Source: JAGOTP01 sp964582475
Lineage (GTDB): Bacteria; Patescibacteriota; Patescibacteriia; 2-12-FULL-60-25
Direction of reading: 5' to 3'
NCBI GenBank assembly: GCA_964582475.1
Contig: CAZOQS010000008.1
Span: forward strand, 1 to 15,835
Length of the DNA stretch: 15,835 nt
Each line of letters begins with the position of its first letter. Position 1 is the stretch's first letter. The notes under the pieces are model-generated. The model was not told where the DNA came from. It was given only the letters and a program-made list of their open reading frames with translations, and made no database searches. The position numbers were made by a program, and so were the translations under genes. This document shows, in pieces, positions 7,217 to 12,641 of the stretch.

Positions 7217-7222
7217 CACCTC
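7217..7222 (-). promoter_or_regulatory. Shine-Dalgarno selecting a TTG start
   Basis: GAGGTG on the minus strand lies 5 nt upstream of TTG 7211. An in-frame stop just upstream excludes any earlier start, so this site decides the start of the GC-rich gene. Confidence 0.65.
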
Positions 7223-7287
7223 ATGACTGGGGTTGGGGGTCGGAATTAGACCGTCCTCTGCGTAAAAAGAACGGCAAAGAACTGATG

Positions 7288-7316
7288 AGTATGCCAAAAA
7301 ATGGCCAAAAAGTCAA
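7288..7316 (-). promoter_or_regulatory. Putative promoter of the GC-rich unknown gene
   Basis: On the minus strand, TTGACT (7311-7316) is followed after 17 bp by CATACT (7288-7293). Start near 7281 gives a leader of about 70 nt to TTG 7211. The promoter lies in AT-rich DNA outside the GC-rich block. Confidence 0.5.
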
Positions 7317-7330
7317 ATAACCCCGCTGAA

Positions 7331-7359
7331 TTCCCAAGCTCCTCCAAATCGACTACTCT
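7331..7359 (+). promoter_or_regulatory. Weak putative promoter of the acidic/PT-TG-like operon
   Basis: TTCCCA (7331-7336), 17 bp, then TACTCT (7354-7359). If used, transcription would begin at or one base before ATG 7367, giving a leaderless mRNA. No Shine-Dalgarno precedes that ATG, which fits. The -35 match is modest. Confidence 0.35.
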
Positions 7360-7366
7360 ATAGGCC

Positions 7367-7537
7367 ATGGACACCGATCGAGAGCAAGCGGAGATCAAAG
7401 CGCTTGAAGCCCTGTACCTTGCCTATGCCGATGAGTTTGAAGCACTTGAACGTGAGCGTGATCACATTGCATTTGAATATGCGGAAGCGCTTGATGCAGA
7501 AAAAACGGAGGAGTTAAAAACCACCATTTCGAATTGA
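7367..7537 (+). CDS. Small acidic helical protein, 56 aa
   Basis: This short ORF runs from ATG 7367 to TGA 7535-7537 and is followed one base later by the ATG of the 307-aa gene, so the two are very likely co-transcribed and coupled. The product (begins MDTDREQAEIKALEALYLAY) is rich in Glu and Ala with regular spacing, and is probably one or two amphipathic helices. There is no Cys, signal peptide or membrane segment, and I know no family for it. Support for it being real comes from position, codon pattern similar to the next gene, and the tight junction. It could be a partner or chaperone of the downstream protein. Confidence 0.55.
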   Translation: MDTDREQAEIKALEALYLAYADEFEALERERDHIAFEYAEALDAEKTEELKTTISN

Positions 7538-7538
7538 T

Positions 7539-8462
7539 ATGTCCGTCTCAGACCTTGAACACCAGCCCACCCAAGAAGCGGCTCCGGTTGCGGAAATTCC
7601 AAAAGCGGCGAAGGAATTAGAGCCTCGCGGCCTTGCTCGAAAAGCCTTTGAGAAGATCACGAGCTTAAAAATTTTCAAAGAACAACAAGCGAACCTGCTC
7701 GCCTACGTCGGCCGCAAAACGGATGAATGCATCGACAAAAGCGCAGCCAAACTCGCTGGCTTTGTGAATGCGACAAATCTTTCTCCAGGTCGAGCAGAAA
7801 AAGCAGCGAGCGCGTCACAGGTTCAAGAAAAGCTCGCCGCGAACGAAGCGCGCTTTCGAGCCGCGCTCACGAGCTTCAAAGAACGGATCAGCGGCGCCAC
7901 CGCCTCCTATGCCGCCGAGCAGGTAAAGCCCTCCCCTACCACTCAAGAAGAACCGTCAAAGGGTCCCGAGACCGCCGCCGAACGACGCGAGAAAATTATG
8001 GAAGGCGCTCAAGAAAAGCGTGCGAGTCTCTTGAAGCGAACCCTGAGCGGCGCAATCGATCTTCTTCCCTTTGTCGGTGGCGCCAAAATGGCGGCCGAAG
8101 CCGTCGCCGGGAATACCAGTACGGGCGAAAAGATGACGGGCAGCGGACGCGTGATCCATGGAGCGATGGGTGTTGCCAGTGTTGCGCTTGATTTCACTGG
8201 GATCGGTGAAGCAGGCAAAGCAATTGGATTGATCGGAAGGAGCGTGGAACTTATGGGGAAAGCAGCGGAGAAGCTGTTAGAAAAAGGGGCGGTCAAAACA
8301 GCGAGTTTGGTGACAAAAACCGCGATCTTCATGGGGAAGCATCCGAAGCTCGTACTTGAAGGCGAAAAACTCGCCGAACAAAAGATCGGAGCGGTGGTGA
8401 AGAATATTGCAGACTATCGAAAAGGAAATCGTCCCGCCGAAGATCTCAAACAAGCCGCCTAG
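7539..8462 (+). CDS. Protein with pre-toxin TG-like motif, 307 aa
   Basis: The N-terminal half (1 to about 165) is a charged, Ala/Lys/Glu-rich helical region with a low-complexity Pro/Thr/Glu patch near 131-145. Residues about 174-230 form the only hydrophobic block. It begins DLLPFVGGAK, continues with AGNTSTGEK, and ends FTGIGEAGKAIG. This order (hydrophobic-G-x-G-x-AK, TGEK, then G-x-G-x-x-GKA) resembles the PT-TG pre-toxin module found between the delivery region and the toxin domain of polymorphic toxins. The remaining C-terminus (about 231-307) is Lys-rich and helical, with no toxin domain I recognise. There is no signal peptide. It sits between two small acidic genes. A membrane-interacting structural protein is an equally open reading. 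Confidence 0.6.
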   Translation: MSVSDLEHQPTQEAAPVAEIPKAAKELEPRGLARKAFEKITSLKIFKEQQANLLAYVGRKTDECIDKSAAKLAGFVNATNLSPGRAEKAASASQVQEKLAANEARFRAALTSFKERISGATASYAAEQVKPSPTTQEEPSKGPETAAERREKIMEGAQEKRASLLKRTLSGAIDLLPFVGGAKMAAEAVAGNTSTGEKMTGSGRVIHGAMGVASVALDFTGIGEAGKAIGLIGRSVELMGKAAEKLLEKGAVKTASLVTKTAIFMGKHPKLVLEGEKLAEQKIGAVVKNIADYRKGNRPAEDLKQAA

Positions 8463-8468
8463 CCTATT

Positions 8469-8714
8469 ATGACCAAACCTGAACTCGAGATTATTCTCGA
8501 CCAATTGATCGCGCTCGGAGAAGACGCCGATGAATTAAATTACTGGCGCGATATTTTCGAAGATCTCCCTACGGACAAGCAAGAAGAAGTCAGTCTGCTC
8601 TTCAAAGCTGAGCTCCAAGAGCTAACAGAAGCAAACGCCGCCGAAACCCAGGCCGCTGCACCTCCTTCAAACGATCACGTAGATGACAGCGCCCAGCTCC
8701 CCAAAACGGTCTGA
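8469..8714 (+). CDS. Small acidic protein, 81 aa
   Basis: This is the third gene of the plus-strand trio, starting 7 nt after the previous stop. The product is strongly acidic: the first 55 residues look like two or three helices (for example LEIILDQLIALGEDADELNY), followed by a disordered Ala/Asp/Pro tail. There is no Cys and no known family. Its 3' 48 bp overlap the 3' end of the convergent Smr gene, so no terminator fits between them. Together with the 56-aa protein upstream, it may bind the basic 307-aa protein by charge; that is inference. Confidence 0.65.
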   Translation: MTKPELEIILDQLIALGEDADELNYWRDIFEDLPTDKQEEVSLLFKAELQELTEANAAETQAAAPPSNDHVDDSAQLPKTV

Positions 8715-8963
8715 CGCACGAAAATACTGAATCGCTCCTTTTCTTTGCGCTTGATCCAAAAAACGACGAGTCGTGTTTTGCAAAATACCCGCCCCACGAC
8801 CGTGGATAATTTTTAGCACATCTTTTCCCATCTTTTTCGTATCTTTCAGCGCCTGAGCGATATGCCGCGTTGGATCCAGTTGCAAATGAGAAGCATGTAA
8901 ATCCAGTTCGTGACAGACGGAATCATCCAACTCCGCTAATCGAATTAACGCTTCCGGGGTCAT
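8667..8963 (-). CDS. Stand-alone Smr domain protein
   Basis: The 98-aa product is essentially one Smr domain, the C-terminal nuclease module of MutS2 that also occurs alone. The LDLH motif lies at residues 20-23 and the IIHGRGAGIL signature (canonical HGKGxGxL) at 52-61, with a terminal GELGAVIYVIV strand. Smr proteins act on branched DNA or cleave mRNA at stalled ribosomes. Which applies here cannot be told. ATG 8963-8961 overlaps the TGA of the upstream DUF5995-like gene by four bases (ATGA), so translation is probably coupled. The 3' end overlaps a convergent gene by 48 bp. Confidence 0.85.
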   Translation of the reverse strand: MTPEALIRLAELDDSVCHELDLHASHLQLDPTRHIAQALKDTKKMGKDVLKIIHGRGAGILQNTTRRFLDQAQRKGAIQYFRASDRFGELGAVIYVIV

Positions 8964-9748
8964 AGAAACGCGTGACCACGTACGGTCGAGGGAGGGAGTA
9001 AAATACCTTGACTCATGCGTTCGGTCATCCGATCCATGTTTTTCACCACCTTCTTCGCTTGCTCTTCATTCGGTAACATATGCGTCCAGTGCCAATAGCT
9101 TTCTGCATGATTCCACGCCACATCACGCGCCCAGCCGATCAGCGTCATCGCAACTTTCTTGTCGAGGGGATTCACTCGCTCGGTGACACTCTTCAGCATC
9201 CCCCGCGCCATTTCTTGCATCGCTTTCACCTCTACTTCTTCAAGGATTCTATTTACACGAATATAATCCGCTTCTTCCGGCGTTCCTCGTTGTGGAATCG
9301 TATTCGTCTTTTCGCAGGCACGCACAACCGCCAGCGCCAGGTCTCGATTGATATGCGCATTCACACCCGCTAACGCGAACTGCACCGGGGCGATTCTCGG
9401 GTGATACCGCAACTTCAAGAGCGGCGTCCAGGCGCGCGGCATATCTTCTGACTCCGTTAGCCAACATTCGATCGCCTGAAAATACAGTTCTGAGAATTCA
9501 ACGTCCAAATAGACGAGCCATTCTGGATGCGCCCACTTCCCTTCTTTCCAATCACGCTCAATCGCCAGCGTAACGCGACGATAGAGGGAGTTGAACCACC
9601 AGAGACCATCGTCTTTCTCGAGTAGGTCGTTGATGCGCGTCATGAGTGCGATCACATCCGCGATTGTCTGGAGCTGCCTGCTCTTGATCAACATCAACAA
9701 TTGCTCGTTTTGGAGCGCATGTGTCGCGAGTGAGGCATCAACCTTCAT
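8960..9748 (-). CDS. DUF5995-like protein
   Basis: The 262-aa product is soluble and helical. NAHINRDLALAV at about 130-141, preceded by WTPLLKLRYHPRIAPVQFALAG, is the pattern I associate with DUF5995 (a GxNAHIN-x-DL motif following an aromatic-rich helix). The conserved Asn/His/Asp could form a metal or phosphate site, but no activity is established. I chose ATG 9748; a GTG two codons upstream (9754) is possible. The gene lies downstream of tRNA-Phe and its terminator and is followed by the overlapping Smr gene. The family call is from memory of the motif and could be wrong. Confidence 0.65.
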   Translation of the reverse strand: MKVDASLATHALQNEQLLMLIKSRQLQTIADVIALMTRINDLLEKDDGLWWFNSLYRRVTLAIERDWKEGKWAHPEWLVYLDVEFSELYFQAIECWLTESEDMPRAWTPLLKLRYHPRIAPVQFALAGVNAHINRDLALAVVRACEKTNTIPQRGTPEEADYIRVNRILEEVEVKAMQEMARGMLKSVTERVNPLDKKVAMTLIGWARDVAWNHAESYWHWTHMLPNEEQAKKVVKNMDRMTERMSQGILLPPSTVRGHAFL

Positions 9749-9802
9749 GAACACAGCCTAACAAAAAATCAGATGCCCCGCCCGTCTCAGCAAACAGATA
9801 GA

Positions 9803-9836
9803 ACGCAAAAGAGACCTTTTCAGGTCTCTTTTGCGT
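9803..9836 (-). terminator. Terminator of tRNA-Phe
   Basis: A perfect 15-bp stem (9803-9817 with 9822-9836) has a tetraloop and starts two bases after the tRNA CCA end. On the minus strand the distal arm contains TCTCTTTT and the following sequence is moderately T-rich. The stem is symmetrical, so it may also stop plus-strand transcription. Confidence 0.7.
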
Positions 9837-9837
9837 A

Positions 9838-9912
9838 TGGTGCCGAGAGCCAGGATCGAACTGGCGACGCAAGGCTCTTCAGGCCTTCGCTCTACCACTG
9901 AGCTACCTCGGC
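9838..9912 (-). tRNA. tRNA-Phe (anticodon GAA)
   Basis: A complete cloverleaf can be drawn on the minus strand. The acceptor GCCGAGG pairs with TCTCGGC (one G-T). The D arm is GCTC...GAGC with GG in the loop. The anticodon stem AAGGC/GCCTT encloses loop CTGAAGA, which gives GAA. The T arm is GCCAG-TTCGATC-CTGGC. A discriminator A and an encoded CCA end follow. Total length is 75 nt with CCA. Confidence 0.97.
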
Positions 9913-9931
9913 GGGTATTCAGGACGGAGAG

Positions 9932-9960
9932 ACGGTACCAGATCACCGGCAAGTCTTCAA
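9932..9960 (-). promoter_or_regulatory. Putative tRNA-Phe promoter
   Basis: On the minus strand, TTGAAG (9955-9960), 17 bp, then TACCGT (9932-9937) preceded by TG (extended -10). Predicted start is near 9925, about 13 nt before the mature tRNA 5' end. Confidence 0.5.
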
Positions 9961-9989
9961 GCGACTGAAATCTAGGGGTTTGGAAATTT

Positions 9990-10191
9990 AAAGACCGGCG
10001 TGAGGAATCGGTTTTAGCTCTGTCAGGTGAGCCACGCCGTCCATCTCACGGCTGTACCAGAGAAGACCAGTACATGCGTCAGACGGAAAGTGATATCGCT
10101 GCGCGGGATCATCTATGTGCGGCACCTCAGTGCCATCCACCATTCGGATCCCAAAACCGAGTTTTAGCCCGAAACCTCACCACCGGTCTTT
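9990..10191. ncRNA. Structured non-coding RNA candidate, about 200 nt, family unknown
   Basis: No gene lies between 9913 and 10241. The two ends of this segment pair: 9990-9998 with 10183-10191, and 10000-10005 with 10175-10180. Inside, TCGGTTTT (10008-10015) pairs with AAAACCGA (10153-10160), GGGATC (10105-10110) with GATCCC (10147-10152), CTCTG (10018-10022) with CAGAG (10058-10062), and GGCAC-CTCA-GTGCC (10121-10134) is a perfect hairpin. This is a closed multibranch fold. Strand is unresolved: T6 follows the closing stem on plus, whereas on minus TTGATC-17-CATGCT (10223 to 10195) would start transcription at the first G of the closing stem. Signature motifs of RNase P RNA, tmRNA and SRP RNA are absent. 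A 6S-like RNA cannot be excluded. Confidence 0.5.
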
Positions 10192-10194
10192 TTT

Positions 10195-10223
10195 AGCATG
10201 ACACAAAATGGGATGAAGATCAA
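10195..10223 (-). promoter_or_regulatory. Putative promoter for the structured RNA on the minus strand
   Basis: TTGATC (10218-10223), 17 bp, then CATGCT (10195-10200), followed by six A and a G at 10188 where the closing stem starts. The spacing is right but the -10 matches only three of six bases. Confidence 0.3.
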
Positions 10224-10241
10224 AGAATGGCCCCGTGCTTA

Positions 10242-11486
10242 TTACGTCACCAATAAATAGATCCCCAAAAGAGAAGCGATCGACATAATCACAACCGTGA
10301 TACTCCCCAACGCATTCGAAAGACGGCTGTTTTTATATTGACGCATGATCGGAGCATTACCCAGCCAAACGATTGCAATCAACAGCGGTGGTGCAACGAT
10401 CGCGTTTCCAATTGCTGACAAGATCAACAGGCGAACCGGACTATACGGCAGCAGGTTGATCAGCGTGCCCAGAAGGGTAAGAACAACGACAATACCGTAG
10501 AAGAGCTTTGCCTCTCGCCAGGTCTTCGAAAGACCCTCTGTTCGATTCAGCGCCTCACACACCGCATAGGCCACAACGCTCGTCAGCACAGGTACGGCCA
10601 AGAGCCCGGTTGCGATGGTCCCAAGCGCAAAGAGCGACGAGGCAAATCGGCCTGCTAATGGCTCCAGTAGTCGTGCCGCCTGGTCGGCTGTCTCAATTGA
10701 GGTGATGCCACCCCTGCCCAGCACCGTTGCGCCGGTGACTAAAATAAACCAGGCGACCGTATTAGACAGCGTCATGCCCGAGAGAACGTCCCAGAACATG
10801 TCCTTCAAACGATGTGGCATCGGAAACGGACGCGCTTCCAATGCCTTTCGCTCTTCATTTTCCTGGTTCGCTTGCCAGAAATAGAGGTAGGGAGAAATGG
10901 TCGTTCCGAGAAATGCGATAATGAACAGAACGAACTCACGACTTGGGATGGAAGTTGGAATAAACGTCATCTTCAACGCGGCCCCCCACGGAATTTGAAC
11001 AATGAATGCAACGAGAATATACGCAAAGAGCGAAAGAGTGAGCCATTTCAAATATTTGGCATAATTGCGATAGGTTACCAATATCTGCATCCCGAGTGTC
11101 ACCGCGGTTATCAAAAGAAGCCACCCATAGGTCGGCAGTCGTGGGACCACTAAGTTCGCGGACGCCGCCATCATCCCAAGATCCGCCCCCGCATTAATGC
11201 CGTTCGCAAGCGCGAGGAGGGCGATCAACAACCAAAGGAGTGGAGCTGGGATGAGTGATCGCAGATTCTGAATCAGCCCTTTCCGTGTCACAATTGCCAC
11301 GCGCCCACAAATTTCCTGAACGGCAATCAAGAGTGGAATCGTCCACAACGCCAACCAGAGTGGTGCAAACCCAAACTGCACTCCCCCTTGAGAATAGGTC
11401 GCAATTCCCGAAGGATCATCATCAGAGGCACCCGTCACAAGTCCGGGGCCAAGCATCTTTAGAAAACGTCGAAAACGATCAAGCAT
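10242..11486 (-). CDS. Divergent NRAMP-family metal transporter
   Basis: The 414-aa multi-pass membrane protein has the NRAMP fold pattern, with about eleven hydrophobic segments. The TM1 motif is present in variant form as SDDDPSGIATYSQGG (21-35; canonical DPGN). At the TM6 position, where metal-transporting NRAMPs have MPH with the metal-binding Met, it reads TISPYLYFWQ (196-205). The Met is therefore missing and the ion specificity is uncertain: Mg-type NRAMP-related transporters and uncharacterised DDDPSG proteins are possible relatives. ATG 11486 is chosen over TTG 11507 because a TAGAAT -10 lies at 11511-11516, too close to the TTG. There is no Shine-Dalgarno. It lies downstream of ndk but is separated from it by a strong terminator. 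Confidence 0.88.
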   Translation of the reverse strand: MLDRFRRFLKMLGPGLVTGASDDDPSGIATYSQGGVQFGFAPLWLALWTIPLLIAVQEICGRVAIVTRKGLIQNLRSLIPAPLLWLLIALLALANGINAGADLGMMAASANLVVPRLPTYGWLLLITAVTLGMQILVTYRNYAKYLKWLTLSLFAYILVAFIVQIPWGAALKMTFIPTSIPSREFVLFIIAFLGTTISPYLYFWQANQENEERKALEARPFPMPHRLKDMFWDVLSGMTLSNTVAWFILVTGATVLGRGGITSIETADQAARLLEPLAGRFASSLFALGTIATGLLAVPVLTSVVAYAVCEALNRTEGLSKTWREAKLFYGIVVVLTLLGTLINLLPYSPVRLLILSAIGNAIVAPPLLIAIVWLGNAPIMRQYKNSRLSNALGSITVVIMSIASLLGIYLLVT

Positions 11487-11510
11487 GGCAAAGAGCGATG
11501 AGACCAAGTG

Positions 11511-11539
11511 ATTCTACCATGAGCGGAATACAAAACGAA
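11511..11539 (-). promoter_or_regulatory. Putative promoter of the NRAMP-family gene
   Basis: TAGAAT (11511-11516) is one base off the -10 consensus, with TTCGTT (11534-11539) 17 bp upstream inside the ndk terminator hairpin. Start near 11504 leaves about 18 nt before ATG 11486. Confidence 0.4.
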
Positions 11540-11561
11540 CCTCGGTTTGAGGTTCGTTTTT
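11532..11561 (-). terminator. Terminator of ndk
   Basis: A perfect 12-bp stem (11532-11543 with 11549-11560) has a five-base loop and T-rich flanks on both strands (TTTT at the base). It is placed 18 bp after the ndk stop and before the NRAMP gene. Confidence 0.85.
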
Positions 11562-11578
11562 GATCGTATTGTTCGTTC

Positions 11579-12163
11579 TTACGCGATGAACCACTTTGGA
11601 TCGTACTGTACGCGATCGTTCACGTGTTCGTACTTGTGCAATTCCACATCGCTGAACCAGAGCGGAATCTCGTAGGCTGACTCTTCTGGGTTGCCGGATG
11701 CGTGAATCAAGTTGCGGAGTGGACGGTTGTGTTCGTTTGAAAGCGCGTAGGTGTCGTGAGAGTAGTCTCCGCGGATCGTCCCAGGAGCGGATGAGGCTGG
11801 TTCGGTTGCGCCGACCAACTTACGAACCAAGGAAACTGCTTTCTCCCCTTCCAAGACCATCGCGATGATCGGAGCGGAGATCAAGAAGTCTACCAATCCG
11901 TTTTTAATCGCCGTGCCGTAGGAAATGTGATCTGGGAAGTCGAAGGGCTGGCCGTTCGCTTCATATTTCGCTTTGGCTTTCTCGTAGACGCTACGCATCC
12001 ACTCTTCTGTGAGTGCGTAGTGCTTATCCACGTCCTCGCGGACTGGGTGGACCATTTTCATGGCAACCATTTTAAGACCAACATCTTCGAACCGGCTGAG
12101 AATGCGACCGACGAGTCCGCGCTGAACTCCGTCGGGTTTGATGAGGACGAGTGTCTGTTCCAT
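11579..12163 (-). CDS. ndk: Nucleoside diphosphate kinase, enlarged form
   Basis: It transfers the gamma phosphate between NTPs and NDPs through a phospho-histidine. The N-terminal TLVLIKPDGVQRGLVG (with K9) is diagnostic, as are GATEPASSAPGTIRGDY (118-134) and the active-site RNLIHASGNPEESAYEI, with H154 as nucleophile. At 194 aa it is about 50 residues longer than usual bacterial Ndk (about 140). There is an insertion at about residues 45-95 and a C-terminal extension after the EIPLWF segment. Enlarged Ndks occur in other lineages too. The -10 TATAAA ends 7 nt before the ATG, so the mRNA is probably leaderless. It shares a divergent promoter region with rpmF and ends at a strong terminator. 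Confidence 0.97.
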   Translation of the reverse strand: MEQTLVLIKPDGVQRGLVGRILSRFEDVGLKMVAMKMVHPVREDVDKHYALTEEWMRSVYEKAKAKYEANGQPFDFPDHISYGTAIKNGLVDFLISAPIIAMVLEGEKAVSLVRKLVGATEPASSAPGTIRGDYSHDTYALSNEHNRPLRNLIHASGNPEESAYEIPLWFSDVELHKYEHVNDRVQYDPKWFIA

Positions 12164-12170
12164 GCGTCCG

Positions 12171-12200
12171 TTTATACCAGACTTTAGCCAAAACTTGCAA
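12171..12200 (-). promoter_or_regulatory. ndk promoter, leaderless start predicted
   Basis: On the minus strand, TTGCAA (12195-12200), 18 bp, then TATAAA (12171-12176), then 7 nt to the ATG. Transcription should begin at or next to the start codon. Confidence 0.6.
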
Positions 12201-12223
12201 ATTCTAGGCCTCCTTGATAGGCT
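12195..12223 (+). promoter_or_regulatory. Putative rpmF promoter sharing its -35 with ndk
   Basis: TTGCAA is its own reverse complement, so 12195-12200 can serve both strands. On plus, 17 bp lead to TAGGCT (12218-12223), and the start near 12230 leaves about 28 nt before ATG 12258. The two promoters cannot be occupied at once. Confidence 0.4.
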
Positions 12224-12257
12224 GCGGCCATCTCAATTTCAATTCTGCACACCCCTT

Positions 12258-12560
12258 ATGAGTCTTCCCAGCCACCGCGCCACCTCCTCCCAAAAGCATC
12301 GTCGTGCTTCACACTTTGCGTTGGTTAAGCCAAATATCGTGATTGGCAAGAACGGCGCTGCCCACATCGGTCACCGCGTCGCCCCAAAGGCCACCGAATA
12401 CAACGGTATTACCATTCACGTGAAGGGTCTCGAACGCCGTCTTCAGAAAGCGCTCGACAAAACACGTATGAAGGCCGATAAGCAGAAAGCAACGGCAGCC
12501 GAAGACAGCCACGATCACGACCACGCCGGTCATGACCATGCTGGCCACACCCACGCCTAA
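12258..12560 (+). CDS. rpmF: Ribosomal protein bL32, zinc-free with His-rich tail
   Basis: Residues 1-50 align with bL32: the N-terminal P-x2-R-x-S-S-x-K-x2-R region, RRASHFALVKPNIVI, then HIGHRVAP and EYNG in place of the usual PHxVC and GYYNG. The four zinc-binding cysteines of the canonical protein fall on I29, N32, A42 and A45, so the zinc ribbon is lost. Typical bL32 is 55-65 aa; here 100 aa includes a Lys-rich linker and an acidic/His tail (HDHDHAGHDHAGHTHA, 85-100). ATG 12258 starts the recognisable homology, so the ORF's upstream extension to 12138 is not coding. It is followed by nusB and rnc, a normal setting for rpmF. It has no Shine-Dalgarno. Confidence 0.85.
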   Translation: MSLPSHRATSSQKHRRASHFALVKPNIVIGKNGAAHIGHRVAPKATEYNGITIHVKGLERRLQKALDKTRMKADKQKATAAEDSHDHDHAGHDHAGHTHA

Positions 12561-12570
12561 TTTGCGGGTG

Positions 12571-12579
12571 TGATATACT
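12571..12579 (+). promoter_or_regulatory. Extended -10 promoter upstream of nusB
   Basis: TGA-TATACT gives a TGn-extended -10 with no convincing -35. Start near 12586 would leave a pyrimidine-rich leader of about 56 nt before the nusB ATG, without a Shine-Dalgarno. Confidence 0.5.
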
Positions 12580-12641
12580 AGACGGGTTGGGTTCGTTCTT
12601 TCGCTCCTTTCTTTTCAGACATTCCGTCCTGCACCTTCTTT

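Noticed and set aside
9758..9952. 64-aa minus-strand ORF
   Set aside because: It is the translation of tRNA-Phe and its terminator.
9990..10191. RNase P RNA, tmRNA or SRP RNA as identity of the structured segment
   Set aside because: The GAGGAAAGTC and ACAGAA core of RNase P, the tRNA-like ends of tmRNA and the GGAAG-type apical loop of SRP RNA are not found on either strand.
12138..12257. Upstream extension of the rpmF reading frame
   Set aside because: It overlaps the ndk start and promoter region, and bL32 homology begins at ATG 12258.
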